Positions 39,488-50,863 of a stretch of DNA of 64,000 bases are shown piece by piece. Origin of the DNA: CAWCBH01 sp963793785 (GTDB taxonomy: Bacteria > Actinomycetota > Thermoleophilia > Solirubrobacterales > 70-9); assembly GCA_963793785.1 (NCBI GenBank), contig CAWCBH010000003.1, forward strand, positions 1,736,001 to 1,800,000, in the 5' to 3' direction. How positions within the stretch are numbered: position 1 is the first letter of the stretch; every line of letters starts with the position of its first letter. Below the pieces are notes generated by a model. It was not told the origin of the DNA. It was given only the letters and a program-made list of their open reading frames with translations, and did no database searches. The position numbers were made by a program, and so were the translations under genes.

Positions 39488-40573
39488 TCAGCGCCTCAGG
39501 CGCTCGGGCAGGGCTCGCATGAAGGCGCCGAGCGCCTGCCGGTAGCTCTGCAGGGAGGCGATCGAGACCCATTCGTCGGGTCCGTGGTGACCCCTCCCGA
39601 CCGGGCCGAACTCGACCGCCGGCACGCCGACGCGCAGGAACGAGACCACGTCCGAGGCGCCGTCGCGCCCGACGCTGGTCGGCTCGTGATCGTGGTAGGC
39701 GGTCGTCGCCTCGCGCAGCGTCTGCACGAAGATGGAGTCGCGCTCGACGATCGCCGGAGGTCGCGTGAAGGTGGTCAGCACCTCGGTGTCGTCGATGCCG
39801 CTCACCTGCTCCAGCACGTCGGCAGGATCCTGCTCTGGCAGGTAGCGGATGTCGACGTCGATCACGCATCTGTCGGGAACCTTGTTGAGAGCATCGCCCC
39901 CCAGGATCCGGCCGAGGTTGATCGAGGGCCGATCGAATAGCTCGGAGCTTTCCCGCGCAAACGGTAGCGATTCGATGCCGCGGAAAACGTCGAGCGCCTT
40001 CAGCACCGCGTTGTCTCCGAGCCACGGCGTGGCGCCGTGCGCGGCGCGCCCGGAGACCACGAGGCGCATCGCCAGTACCCCCTTCGCCTCGACGCCGATG
40101 TGGAGGTCGGTCGGCTCGCCGGTGATCGCGAAGTCACCCGTGAAGCCGAGGTCGACGAGGCGGTCCGAGCCGCGGTCGTCCTCCTCCTCGGACTCCTCGT
40201 CGGCGATGATGCCGAGCCGGATCCGGACGTCCTCCTGCTCGCGCATCTCGGCGGTGACGATCATCATCACCGCCAGGGCGCCCTTCATGTCGTAGGCGCC
40301 GCGCCCGATCAGGCGATCGCCGTCGACTCGGGGCTCGAACTGCCCGGCGAAGCCCGGCACGACGTCGAGGTGGCCGTGCAGGATCAGCGTCGGAGCCGAC
40401 TCGGGGCCGACCTCGGCCATCACCACCGGCAGCCCGCGGGCCGACTCGGCGCGCACCTCGATGTCGCGGGCCTCGAGCCAGCCCTTGACGAACCCGGCCG
40501 CCTCCTGGACCGCCTCGGGCTCCGAGGTGTCGTAGCTGATCAGCCGCTTCGCGAGAGCAACTACGTCGCTCAA
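39488..40573 (-). CDS. M20-family metallopeptidase (ArgE/DapE/ACY1-like)
   Basis: 361 residues, intact. Zinc-binding and catalytic motifs: TLILHGHLDVVPGFAGQFEP, the metal-bridging IGRGAYDMKGALAVMMIVTA, IADEESEEED, AITGEPTDLHIGVEAKGVLA and, near the end, EFGPVGRGHHGPDEWV with the last His. The dimerisation domain carries SGRAAHGATPWLGDNAVLKA. It hydrolyses N-acyl or peptide bonds; the substrate cannot be told. GTG/ATG 40573 overlaps atpC by 4 bp, so it is the tail of the ATP-synthase operon, and the LCP gene follows after 1 bp. Confidence 0.9.
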   Translation of the reverse strand: MSDVVALAKRLISYDTSEPEAVQEAAGFVKGWLEARDIEVRAESARGLPVVMAEVGPESAPTLILHGHLDVVPGFAGQFEPRVDGDRLIGRGAYDMKGALAVMMIVTAEMREQEDVRIRLGIIADEESEEEDDRGSDRLVDLGFTGDFAITGEPTDLHIGVEAKGVLAMRLVVSGRAAHGATPWLGDNAVLKALDVFRGIESLPFARESSELFDRPSINLGRILGGDALNKVPDRCVIDVDIRYLPEQDPADVLEQVSGIDDTEVLTTFTRPPAIVERDSIFVQTLREATTAYHDHEPTSVGRDGASDVVSFLRVGVPAVEFGPVGRGHHGPDEWVSIASLQSYRQALGAFMRALPERLRR

Positions 40574-40986
40574 TTGCCTTGAGCGATCTCGAGGAACTTC
40601 TCGGCCCGGTCGCGGTCCTTCTCCGCCCGCACCGCGGCGGCGCTGTCCTCGTCGGCATCCGCCAGCCGCTGCTCGGCGTCTTCGAGCTGCTGCTTGAGGG
40701 ACTCGGAATCGAGCTCGTCGGGCGGAATCGCCTCCTCGACCAGGATCTGGGCATGGTTGGCGAAGACCTGCATCATCCCGTGGGCCTGCGCGTAGCGCTC
40801 GGGCTCGGAGCCCTCCGTGAACAGGCGCAGCTCGGTCGGCTTCAGCGCCGCCAGGATCGGGGAGTGGTAGGCGAGGATGCCGATCTCGCCGACCCCGGTC
40901 CGGGTCGAGACCTGGACGACCTCGCCCCGAAAGACCTCCCCCTCCGGGGTCAGCACCTCGACCGAGAATTTCGTGTCGCCGGCCAT
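40570..40986 (-). CDS. atpC: ATP synthase epsilon subunit
   Basis: 138 residues, intact. The beta-sandwich start FSVEVLTPEGEVFRGEVVQV and GVGEIGILAYHSPILAALKP is followed by the C-terminal helical pair (SLKQQLEDAEQRLADADEDS). Epsilon couples and inhibits rotation of the F1 motor. It lies 3 bp after atpD. Confidence 0.93.
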   Translation of the reverse strand: MAGDTKFSVEVLTPEGEVFRGEVVQVSTRTGVGEIGILAYHSPILAALKPTELRLFTEGSEPERYAQAHGMMQVFANHAQILVEEAIPPDELDSESLKQQLEDAEQRLADADEDSAAAVRAEKDRDRAEKFLEIAQGN

Positions 40987-40989
40987 TCG

Positions 40990-42594
40990 CTACTTGTCGC
41001 TCGAGCCCTCGTCGTCGTCGTCTTCGGAGCCCTCGTCGTCGTCGGAGCTCTCCTCGATCGTCCGGGCTCTCCTCGTCGGAGCCCTCGCTCTCGTCAGAGT
41101 CCTCCCCCTCGTCCTTCTCGGAGTCCTCGGCCTCCTCGAGCCTTCCTCGTCCTCCTGCTCGGAGTCCTTGCCGCCCTTGCCCGAGTCGCCGCTGTGATCG
41201 GCCAACACCTGGTCGATCGAGCCCTTCATGTAGAAGGCGCTCTCGGGCAGCTCGTCGTGCTTTCCGTCGAGGATCTCGCGGAACCCGCGCACCGTCTCCT
41301 CCACCGGCACGTACTCGCCGGTGCGGCCGGTGAACGCCTCGGCGACGAAGAACGGCTGCGAGAGGAAGCGCTCGATCTTGCGCGCCCGCGACACGGTCAG
41401 CTTGTCCTCGTCCGATAGCTCGTCGATGCCGAGGATCGCGATGATGTCCTGCAGCTCCTTGTAGCGCTGCAGCACCTCCTGGACGTCGGTCGCGGTCTTG
41501 TAGTGGTCCTCGCCGAGGATCTCCGGCTTGAGGATCGTCGAGGTCGAGTCGAGCGGGTCCACCGCCGGGTAGATCCCCTTCTCGGAGATCGCCCGCGAGA
41601 GCGTCGTGGTCGCGTTGAGGTGCGCGAACACCGACGCCGGGGCCGGGTCGGTGAGGTCGTCGGCGGGGACGTAGATCGCCTGCACCGAGGTCACCGAGCC
41701 CTTCTGGGTCGAGGTGATCCGCTCCTGCAGGCCGCCCATCTCGGTCTCCAGCGTCGGCTGGTAGCCGACCGCGGAGGGCATCCGGCCCAGCAGCGCCGAG
41801 ACCTCGGAGCCCGCCTGGACGAAGCGGAAGATGTTGTCGATGAACAGCAGCACGTCCTGGCCGCCGGACTCGCGGAAGTACTCGGCCATGGTCAGGCCCG
41901 AGAGCGCGACGCGGAGGCGGGCCCCGGGCGGCTCGTTCATCTGCCCGAAGACGAGCATCGTCTTGTCGATGACCCCGGACTCCTTCATCTCCAGCCAGAG
42001 GTCGTTGCCTTCGCGCGAGCGCTCGCCGACGCCGCAGAAGGCCGAGATGCCCTCGTGCTCCTCGGCGATCGTCCGGATCAGCTCCTGGATCAGCACCGTC
42101 TTGCCGACACCGGCGCCGCCGAACAGCCCGATCTTGCCGCCCTTGGGGTAGGGCGCCAGCAGGTCGACGACCTTGATGCCGGTCTCGAGGATCTCCTGGG
42201 TCGGGGTCAGGTCCTCGACCTCGGGGGCGGAGCGGTGGATCGGCCAGCGCTCGTCTCCCTCGACCGCGTCGCCCTCGTCGATCGTCTCGCCGAGCAGGTT
42301 GAAGATGCGGCCCAGCGTGTCCTTGCCGACCGGGACCGTGATCGGCCCGCCGGTGTCGACGACCTCGTCGCCGCGCTTCAGGCCGTCGGTGGCGTCCATC
42401 GCGACCGTGCGAACCCGGTCGTCGCCGAGGTGCTGCTGCACCTCGCAGATCAGGTCGCGCTTCTCGTCGCCGTCGCCCATCTCGATCTTCAGCGCCGAGT
42501 AGATCTCCGGCAGATCGTCGGCGAAGACGGCGTCGACGACGACGCCCGTCACCTGCTCGACACGACCAACGTTTCCATTCGTGCTCTCAGCCAA
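40990..42594 (-). CDS. atpD: ATP synthase beta subunit with acidic C-terminal tail
   Basis: 534 residues. The P-loop GLFGGAGVGKTVLIQELIRT, the catalytic-glutamate region GVGERSREGNDLWLEMKESG, the DELSD sequence in ILGIDELSDEDKLTVSRARK and FVQAGSEVSALLGRMPSAVG are intact. Normal beta subunits end shortly after FYMKGSIDQVLADH. Here about 70 extra residues follow, mostly Glu, Asp and Ser. Two compensating frameshifts inside them create a false basic stretch (RRPRTPRRTRG); corrected, it reads as more acidic residues. The tail ends SSDDDEGSEDDDDEGSSDK. Its function is unknown. Confidence 0.95.
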   Translation of the reverse strand: MAESTNGNVGRVEQVTGVVVDAVFADDLPEIYSALKIEMGDGDEKRDLICEVQQHLGDDRVRTVAMDATDGLKRGDEVVDTGGPITVPVGKDTLGRIFNLLGETIDEGDAVEGDERWPIHRSAPEVEDLTPTQEILETGIKVVDLLAPYPKGGKIGLFGGAGVGKTVLIQELIRTIAEEHEGISAFCGVGERSREGNDLWLEMKESGVIDKTMLVFGQMNEPPGARLRVALSGLTMAEYFRESGGQDVLLFIDNIFRFVQAGSEVSALLGRMPSAVGYQPTLETEMGGLQERITSTQKGSVTSVQAIYVPADDLTDPAPASVFAHLNATTTLSRAISEKGIYPAVDPLDSTSTILKPEILGEDHYKTATDVQEVLQRYKELQDIIAILGIDELSDEDKLTVSRARKIERFLSQPFFVAEAFTGRTGEYVPVEETVRGFREILDGKHDELPESAFYMKGSIDQVLADHSGDSGKGGKDSEQEDEEGSRRPRTPRRTRGRTLTRARAPTRRARTIEESSDDDEGSEDDDDEGSSDK

Positions 42595-42604
42595 TTCGTC
42601 TCCT

Positions 42605-43533
42605 TTAGCCCAGCGCTTCCGCGCCGGCGACGACTTCCAAGATTTCCTGAGTGATCTCCGACTGGCGGACCCGGTTCATCTCCAGGGTCAGGTCGTCCAT
42701 CATCGACTCCGCGTTCTCCGCCGCGTTGCGCATCGCGGTCATCCGCGCTCCGTGCTCGGAGGCCGCCGACTCCAGCAGCGCCCGGTACAGGGAGACGTTC
42801 ACGTACTCGGGGATCAGCTGCGCCAGCAGCTCTTCCGGCTCCGGCTCATAGATCCACAGCGCCCGCTTGTGGGCCTCGACCAGCTCCTCGTCTCCCTCGT
42901 CCTCCTCGGGCGCCAGCTCCTCGACGCCCTCGCCGAACACCTCGGCCTGCTGAACCGGCAGCAGGGTCTGGCGGCGCACGTACTGGGTCATCGGCGAGAC
43001 GTAGCGGTTGTAGACGAGCTCGGCCCGGTCGAGGTCCTCGTCGATGTAGTAGGAAGTCAGCGCCTCGCCGATCTCGCGCGCGTTGGCGAAGCCGGGCCGG
43101 TCGGTGAAGCCGGTGTAGGAGTCGAGCAGCTCGATCCTTGCGAAAGGTCATCGCCGAGACGCCGCGCCGCCCGACCGCGGAGAAGACGACCTCGGCGCCG
43201 TCGGCCTCGAACTCCTTCTTCAGACGCAGTCCCTCGCGGATGATGTTGGTGTTGAAGGCCCCGGCGAGGCCGCGATCCCCGGTCACCAGCAGGATCCCGA
43301 CCTTGCGCGTCTCCTCGCGCTCCTGCCAGCACCGGCACCCGGGCGATGTCGCCCGCCTCCTCGGCGGCGCGGCGGGTCAGCTTGCGGATCGCCTGCGCGT
43401 AGGGCCGCAGGGCATCGATCCGCTGCTCGGCGCGGCGCAGCCGCGCCGCCGCGACCATCTCCATCGCCCGCGTGATCTTGTTGATGTTCTTCACGGACGA
43501 AATGCGGTTCTTGACTTCCTTGCGCGTCGCCAT
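42605..43533 (-). CDS. atpG: ATP synthase gamma subunit
   Basis: About 309 residues. The N-terminal shaft helix RKEVKNRISSVKNINKITRA and MEMVAAARLRRAEQRIDALR, then LLVTGDRGLAGAFNTNIIRE, and the C-terminal helix SEHGARMTAMRNAAENAESM and EMNRVRQSEITQEILEVVAG are all family hallmarks. Apparent frameshifts near 43325 and 43140. The insertion EELAPEEDEGDEELVEAHK before the last domain is unusually acidic, in line with the tails on alpha and beta. Confidence 0.93.
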
Positions 43534-43546
43534 AGCTAGCTAGCCG

Positions 43547-43593
43547 CCGTGTGGCGCTTTTGTATCGCTATGCGGGAGTAAGGCGACACACGG
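43547..43593 (-). promoter_or_regulatory. Hairpin in the atpA-atpG spacer
   Basis: Arms 43547-43557 and 43583-43593 (CCGTGTGTCGC with GCGCCACACGG on the minus strand) pair at ten of eleven positions around a 25-base loop. This is the only long spacer inside the operon. It could stabilise or process the transcript between alpha and gamma. Confidence 0.4.
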
Positions 43594-43601
43594 GATGGAG
43601 G

Positions 43602-45314
<1,713 letters not shown>

Positions 45315-45347
45315 CTTGGCTTTCTGGCTCCTTATGCCGCCGCGGCC

Positions 45348-45881
45348 CTAGGCCACCTGGGCGACGCTCTTTCGAAGTTTCTCCAAGCGATTGCGAATGC
45401 TGGCGTCAAGCACCATGTTGCCGACCTGAAGAACGAGGCCGCCGAGGATCTCCTCGTCGACGTTGCTGATCAGCTCGACCGAGCGGCCGGTCTGCTTCTC
45501 GATCTCGGCGCCGACCTGCTTGACGACGCCGGAGTCGAGCTCGACCGCGCTGGTCAGGATCACGTCCAGCTTGCGGTTCTCGCGCTTCCACATCGCATCG
45601 AGCTGGCGGCGGATCCGGAATATGACCGGCATCCGGTGCTTCTCGATCAGCAGCTCGAGGAAGTTGACGAACTCCTCGCTGGCGCCGCTGATCGCCTTGC
45701 CGACCGCGTCGCGCTTCTCGGCCGAGTGAAAGTAGGGGCTGAAGAAGAAGACCTGCAGCTCGCGGTCGGCGTCGAGGGCGTCGGCGAACTGGCCCAGCTC
45801 CTCGCGCACCCGGTCGAGGGAATCCTTCTCCTTGGCGACCTCGAAGAGCGCCTCGGCGTAGACACGCGCGATCTCCTCCAC
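45348..45881 (-). CDS. atpH: ATP synthase delta subunit
   Basis: About 177 residues, intact. ARVYAEALFEVAKEKDSLDR, then LGQFADALDADRELQVFFFS, FVNFLELLIEKHRMPVIFRI and the C-terminal GGLVLQVGNMVLDASIRNRL, the conserved G-x-x-I-x-x-G-D-x-x-x-D-x-S-x-x-x-x-L pattern with Asn for the Gly-Asp pair. GTG 45881 lies 2 bp after the atpF stop. Delta ties F1 to the b stalk. Confidence 0.93.
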   Translation of the reverse strand: MEEIARVYAEALFEVAKEKDSLDRVREELGQFADALDADRELQVFFFSPYFHSAEKRDAVGKAISGASEEFVNFLELLIEKHRMPVIFRIRRQLDAMWKRENRKLDVILTSAVELDSGVVKQVGAEIEKQTGRSVELISNVDEEILGGLVLQVGNMVLDASIRNRLEKLRKSVAQVA

Positions 45882-45883
45882 GG

Positions 45884-46537
45884 CTAGGCGTCGCCCTCCT
45901 TGCCGTTTCCGCCCAGGGCGCTGAAGTCGACTTCCTTCAGCGCCTCCTCGACCAGGCGCTTGTGGTCGTCGTCGTCGAGGGTCTTGCGGGTCACCTTCTC
46001 GGTCGCGACGACGGTCAGGTCGGCGACCTCCTTGCGGATCCGCTCCAGCGAGCGCCGGGTCTCGGCCTCGATGTCGCGCCTGGCCGCGGAGACCAGCTCC
46101 TCGCGCTTGGCCTTGCCCTCCGACGCCGCCTCGCCCTTGGCGGTCTCGGCCGCCTTGCGGGCCCGGGCGACGATGTCGTCGGCCTGCTCGCGAGCCTCGC
46201 GCAGCCGCTGGCGGTACTCGTCGAGCAGCTCGTCCGCCTCCTTGCGCTGGCGCTCGGAGGCCTCGATGTTCTCGTTGATCAGGTTGGCCCGCTTGTCGAG
46301 CGCCTCCTGGATGCGGGGGAAGGCAACCTTGCTCAGCACCCACATCGTGAACAGGAAGAGGCCCAGGGTCCAGATCATCAGCCCGAGGCCGGGCGAGACC
46401 AGGAAGCTGCCGCCCTCCTCCTCGCCGCCGCCCTCGGCGCCGCCGTGAGCGGCCTCGCCGCCCCCTTCCGCGGCGGCCTCGCCGCCGGCCTGCGCGAGCA
46501 GCAGGAGGGAGCTGGCTATGTCGCCGAAGACCTCCAC
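45884..46537 (-). CDS. atpF: ATP synthase b subunit with Gly/Glu/Ala-rich N-terminus
   Basis: 217 residues, intact. The first 45 residues contain a short hydrophobic run (ASSLLLLAQA) and then a Gly/Glu/Ala-rich stretch (GGEAAHGGAEGGGEEEGGSF), possibly a cleaved signal region as seen in some actinobacterial b subunits. The membrane helix GLGLMIWTLGLFLFTMWVLS is followed by the long stalk helix (IQEALDKRANLINENIEASE onward) that ends at delta. Confidence 0.92.
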   Translation of the reverse strand: MEVFGDIASSLLLLAQAGGEAAAEGGGEAAHGGAEGGGEEEGGSFLVSPGLGLMIWTLGLFLFTMWVLSKVAFPRIQEALDKRANLINENIEASERQRKEADELLDEYRQRLREAREQADDIVARARKAAETAKGEAASEGKAKREELVSAARRDIEAETRRSLERIRKEVADLTVVATEKVTRKTLDDDDHKRLVEEALKEVDFSALGGNGKEGDA

Positions 46538-46544
46538 GTTCGGC

Positions 46545-46823
46545 CTAGAGGAAGAACGCGATCAGGCCGAAGATGAAGGTGTAGAAGGCGACCGCCTCGG
46601 TCAGCGCGAAGCCGAGCCAGCGGATGCTCTGCAGCTCGTCCTTCATCTCCGGCTGGCGGGCGACCGACTCGATCTCCTTGCCGAAGATGAAGCCGACGCC
46701 GATGCCGGCGCCGATCGAGCCCAGGCCGGCGCCGATTCCGAGCGCGATCGCCTTGCCGGCGTCGGTGACGCCGACGTCGGTGACGCCGCCTCCGGCTGCT
46801 TGGGCAAGTAGGAACAGATCCAT
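46545..46823 (-). CDS. atpE: ATP synthase c subunit
   Basis: 92 residues, intact. Two helices: GKAIALGIGAGLGSIGAGIG and LGFALTEAVAFYTFIFGLIA, joined by the polar loop ARQPEMKDELQS. The ion-binding carboxylate is the Glu in ALTEAVAFY. Helix 1 lacks the glutamine typical of sodium-binding rings, so proton use is inferred. The first 20 residues (LFLLAQAAGGGVTDVGVTDA) look like an extra, perhaps cleaved, leader. Confidence 0.94.
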   Translation of the reverse strand: MDLFLLAQAAGGGVTDVGVTDAGKAIALGIGAGLGSIGAGIGVGFIFGKEIESVARQPEMKDELQSIRWLGFALTEAVAFYTFIFGLIAFFL

Positions 46824-46838
46824 TCGGTGACTCCTTTT

Positions 46839-47749
46839 CTAGTGACTTTCGGAGACCGCGCCGCCGATGTAGATGGCGGTCAGGGTCGAGAAGATAAACG
46901 CCTGCAGGGTGGCGACCAGGCCGACCTCGAAGACGAAGAACACGAACGCCATCGGGAAGGTCAGGGCGCCGAGCGCCGCCAGCCCGAGGAGCACCGCCAG
47001 CCCGCCGCCCATGAACAGCAGCAGCAGGTGGCCGGCGAGGATGTTGGCGAACAGTCGCACCGAGAGCGAGATCAGCCGCACGAAGTGCGAGATCACCTCG
47101 ATCACGAAGATCGCCCCGCGCCCGAACACGTTCATGTCCTCGAGCCCGGGCGGCAGCCAGCTCTTGAAGTAGGCGATCGCGCCCTTGGCCCGGATGCCCT
47201 CGACGTGGTAGGAGACCCAGACGACCAGGGTCAGCGCCAGCGGGATCGAGATGTTCGCGGTCGCCGCGTAGAGCGCGAAGGCGGGGACCTCGATGCCGAG
47301 GATCTCGACCGGGTGCTCGGTGTTGGTCGGCAGCGGGATGTAGCCGATCATGTTCGAGAACCAGATGAAGAAGAACAGGGTGGCGAGGAACGGGAACCAC
47401 CGGGTTGCCGTCTTGCGCGTCGAGGTTGCCGCCGGTGATGTTGTTGCGGGTCAGGTCGTAGGCGACCTCGATCGCGGTCTGGACCCGGTTCGGCTTCTGC
47501 TGCATCCGCTTCGCGATCCAGACCATCACCGCGATAGTGGCCGCGCTGGCGAGGACCAGGTACAGGACCGCCTTGTTGATGCTGAAGTCGAACGCCGCCG
47601 ATCTTGATCTCCACCCAGGGCTCGAGCTTGAACTCGTTCTGGGGCTGGAACTCCTCGTTCTTGCCGTCGTTGCCGAAGATCAGCAGCATCAGGATGAAGA
47701 AGGCGAAGTAGGCCGCGACGCCGATCCAGACCTTGGACTTGGTGCTCAT
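46839..47749 (-). CDS. atpB: ATP synthase a subunit
   Basis: About 300 residues. First helix VWIGVAAYFAFFILMLLIFG, then IKRMQQKPNRVQTAIEVAYD-like loop, MIGYIPLPTNTEHPVEIL, and the proton-channel helix FVRLISLSVRLFANILAGHL with its essential Arg, followed by GLVATLQAFIFSTLTAIYIG. Apparent frameshifts near 47600 and 47395. ATG 47749 overlaps the end of the atpI-like gene and follows GGGGAGG. Confidence 0.92.
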
Positions 47750-48180
47750 CGGGGTCCTCCCCGTAGAGCAGCTTGGTGACGAAGAGGCCGCCGAGGTAGG
47801 CGCTGACGAGGCCCAGCGTCGAGCAGCGCGGCGGCGAGGCCGTCCTCACGCTCGGCCAGCTTGCCGACCAGGAGGATCGCCAGCGCGACCAGCCAGACCC
47901 GCCCGAGGGTCGTCGCCGCGAGCACGCCCATCGCGTTCTGGCGTCTGCCGGCCAGCAACGCCGTCTTCACGCGGCGGTCGGCGAGCGCCTGGATGCCGCG
48001 CTGGACGAGCCAGGCGGCCGCCGCGACCGCGTAGCCGATCATCGGCAGCCCGGCGAGCAGGAACACCGGCAAGGCCGCGGCCAGCAGCGCCAGGTCCGCA
48101 TAGCGCAGGACCGTAGTCAGACGTCCCCGCCGCTCCGAGGGAGGGCTAGATCCGTCTATAGCGAGCGTAGACAAGCGCAA
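47746..48180 (-). CDS. atpI: ATP synthase protein I-like membrane protein
   Basis: About 145 codons with four helices: ALLAAALPVFLLAGLPMIGY, VAAAAWLVQRGIQALAD, VWLVALAILLVGKLAERE and, after an apparent frameshift near 47830, TLGLVSAYLGGLFVTKLLYG. It sits directly before atpB with a 4 bp overlap, the normal place of atpI, whose product helps assemble the c ring. The start is uncertain; TTG 48180 overlaps the atpZ-like gene. Confidence 0.7.
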   Translation of the reverse strand: MRLSTLAIDGSSPPSERRGRLTTVLRYADLALLAAALPVFLLAGLPMIGYAVAAAAWLVQRGIQALADRRVKTALLAGRRQNAMGVLAATTLGRVWLVALAILLVGKLAEREDGLAAALLDAGPRQRLPRRPLRHQAALRGGPR

Positions 48181-48298
48181 ACCCGACGACGAGACCCACG
48201 AACAGCCCGACCAGGCCGAGCGGCACCCCGAGGCCGATGACCGACCCGACCCCGAACCCAGCCGCCGCGCAGGTGAGGATCGCGCCGATCAGCTGCAT
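48146..48298 (-). CDS. AtpZ-like small membrane protein
   Basis: About 50 residues from ATG 48298, possibly longer at the N-terminus because the frame is open upstream with no good start (RPPTRVDAATAG). Two helices: LIGAILTCAAAGFGVGSVIG and LGLVGLFVGLVVGFALVYAR, with a short turn, then the basic end YRRI. This matches the AtpZ/AtpI family found at the head of atp operons, where a Mg/Ca transport or assembly role has been proposed. Confidence 0.65.
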   Translation of the reverse strand: MQLIGAILTCAAAGFGVGSVIGLGVPLGLVGLFVGLVVGFALVYARYRRI

Positions 48299-48527
48299 GC
48301 CGGCCGTCGCCGCGTCGACCCGGGTGGGCGGACGTCGGTCAAAGGAGTCTGTGAGTCGACGGCCTGGCAATTGCGGTCGCGTGTGGCACTTGGAGAGACG
48401 CTGCCGCCCCGCTGCGGGCGCTCCCGCCGAGGCGCTGACGGCCTCGCGACTATATCCGACCGATGCTCCGCCCACGCCCGAATCGGCGCTGGGATGCGGC
48501 GAGCGGGCGACTACGATCCGGCGGCCG

Positions 48528-49562
48528 ATGCGGATCTGGGTCGACCTCACGAACACCGCCCACGTGCTGGTCCTGCGGCCCGCTCGTCGAGCTGCTGGAG
48601 CGCGACGGCACGAGGTGACGCTGACCGCGCGGCCCCTCTCCCACACGGTCGAGCTGCTCGACGAGTGGGGCCACCCGTACACGGCGCTCGGCCGCCACGG
48701 CGGCGCCTCGCGGCTGGCAAGGCGCGCGCGGCCGCGGCCGCATGCCGCAGATCGTGCGCTTCGGTCGCGGGCGTCGCTTCGACTGCGCGCTGGCCCACGG
48801 CTCGACCGACCTGCCACCGGCCTGCCGGGTGCTTGGGATCCCCAACACGACGATGCTCGACTACGAGTGGGCGACGCTGCAGCATCACCTCAACTGCCGG
48901 CTCGCCATCGCGCGTGCTCGCCCCGGACGCGATCCCGCCGAGCGGCTGGCGCGCTACGGCGCGCGGCCGCCGAAGCTGGTCCCCTATCCGGGTCTGAAGG
49001 AGGAGTACTACCTGTCCGACTTCGAGCCCGACCATGCGGTGCTCGGGAGACTCGGCGTCGACCCGGCCGACGAGCTCCTGTGCGTGGTGCGCACCGCGCC
49101 CTCCTACGCGCTCTATCTGCGGCGGGCTCCGAGAACCCGCTGCTGCCCCGCGCTGCTGGCGCGGCTGGCCGCAGCCAGGAGACGTCGACCGTCGTGCTGG
49201 CCGCGCACCCCCGAGCAGCGGCAGGCGATCGCCGCGCTCGGCCCGACGCGGGTGATCGTCCCCGAGCGCGCGGTGGACGGCCGCAGCCTGGTCGCGTTCG
49301 CCGACCTGCTCGTCTCGGCCGGGCGGCACGATGAACCGCGAGGCGGCCGTGCTCGGCACGCCCGTCTGGTCGATCTTCGAGGGCAGGATGGGCGCGGTCG
49401 ACGAGATGCTCGCGCGCGCAGGGCCGGCTGCGGCTGCTGAGCGACCCGGCCGAGATCGAGATCGAGAAGAAGCCGGCCGAGGCCGGTCGATCGGCGGGTC
49501 AGGCGCGACCCGGCCGAGCTGCTGCGCCTGGCGCTGCCCTGGCTCAGCTCCGCGGCGCGTGA
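48528..49562 (+). CDS. DUF354 family protein (UDP-GlcNAc 2-epimerase/GT-B-like)
   Basis: About 345 codons. Start RIWVDLTNTAHVLVLRP, then EVTLTARPLSHTVELLDEWG, HPYTALGRHGG, ALAHGSTDLPPACRVLGIPN, TTMLDYEWATLQHHLNCRLA, KLVPYPGLKEEYYLSDFEPD, TRVIVPERAVDGRSLVAFAD, NREAAVLGTPVWSIFEGRMG. DUF354 proteins have a GT-B-type fold and lie in glycan loci of archaea and bacteria; the reaction is unknown to me. Frames break about every 100 bp, with both extra and missing bases in C runs (for example near 48575 and 48612), so this is low-quality sequence. Its 3' end overlaps the convergent wecA-like gene. Confidence 0.75.
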
Positions 49563-50751
49563 GCGCCGCGCTCGAGCACCTGCTCGACCGCCTCCTCGCG
49601 CTCCTCCTCCGGCTCGACGCCGGGCGAAGCGCTTGAAGCCGAGCAGGCGGAAGTGGCGCGCCTTGAGGATCTCGAGCGTGTAGACCATCCAGACCGAGGC
49701 GGCCAGCACGACCAGGCCCGCGGCGCCGACGATCAGCGTGTTGCCGAGGTCCCAATCGCCCCGCGGGCGCGGCGGCGGGAACCGGAGCAAGGATCGCGAA
49801 CGCGGCCAGCAGCGCCGCCCAGAGATGCAGGTAGGCGGCGGTCCGGCGCTGCGAGAAGCCGATCCGCAGGAAGCGGTGGTAGAAGTGGTTGTGGTCGGCG
49901 CCCCAGGGCGCGCGCCGGTACTTGAGCCGCTTCAGCACCACGAACGAGGTGTCGAGGATCGGCACCGCCATGCACCAGCAGCGGTCCGGCCAGCGCGATC
50001 GTCGCCGCGGTCTTCAGGACGCCCTGCACGGCCACCGTCGCCAGCAGGAAGCCGAGCGCGAGCGCGCCCGGTGTCGCCCATGAAGATCCTTCGCCGGGTG
50101 GTAGTTGCGCGGCAGGAAGGCGAGCGTCGCGCCGCACACGATCGCCGCCAGCGCGGCGGCGTCTCATCCGCCCGAAGGAGGCGGCGAGGATCGCGAACGA
50201 GCCGGCGGCGATCGCGACGATGCCCGCCGCGAGCGCGTCCATCCCGTCGATCAGGTTGACGAGGTTCGCGAGCACGACGATCCAGAGCACGGTCAGCGGA
50301 TAGGCCGACCCAGCCGAGGTCGTGGTCGCCGATCAGCGGCAGCGTGACGTGGTCGAACGTGAGGTCGCAGCCGACGACCGGGATCAGCGCGACAGCGCGA
50401 CCACGCCGAGCATCTTGGTCGCGCGGCCGCAGCCCGCGGATGTCGTCGACCAGGCCGAGCGCCGCGATGCAGAGCGTGCCGATCAGGATGCCCGGGTACG
50501 GGCCGTCGTCCAGGCGACGAACAGCGCCGCCGGGATCACGATCCCGGCGACGATCGCGAGCCCGCCGATGCGCGGGACCGGCTCCGACGTGCACGCGCGG
50601 GCGGTCGGTGGGCTCGTCGAGCGCACCGATGCGGTGCGCGAGCCGTTCGACGAGCGGCGTCAGAGCAGCACGATCACGACCGCGAAGAGAAACCCCCAGA
50701 CCACCGCTGCCGTCCCGGATCAGGGCGCTCCAGGGAGTCCGGGAAGGACAT
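49544..50751 (-). CDS. MraY-like glycosyl-1-phosphate transferase (WecA/TagO type)
   Basis: About 400 residues with ten or so helices. It moves a sugar-1-phosphate, usually GlcNAc, from UDP to undecaprenyl phosphate, starting lipid-linked glycan synthesis. Motifs: LTPLVERLAHRIGALDEPTD, AALGLVDDIRGLRP with the first Asp pair, LANLVNLIDGMDALAAGIVA, FMGDTGALALGFLLATVAVQ, and GADHNHFYHRFLRIGFSQRR, the His-rich WecA loop. The end restores to EEEREEAVEQVLERGAHAP. Many frameshifts. In many actinobacteria a wecA gene sits just upstream of atpI, as here. Confidence 0.85.
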
Positions 50752-50863
50752 AGGCGCGTGTATATCAGCACCGGAGACGGGTCCCGAGGGCAGCGGGACC
50801 TCCGCAGCAGAAGCCGTCGACAATGCTCCGCCGCGAGACCCGGTTGGTAGCATCGGCCCGCCG

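Noticed and set aside
48299..48527. Promoter for the atp operon or the DUF354 gene, from TATA-like bases near 48452
   Set aside because: A TATAGT/TATATC-like hexamer is present, but no matching -35 was found on either strand, so it is not listed.
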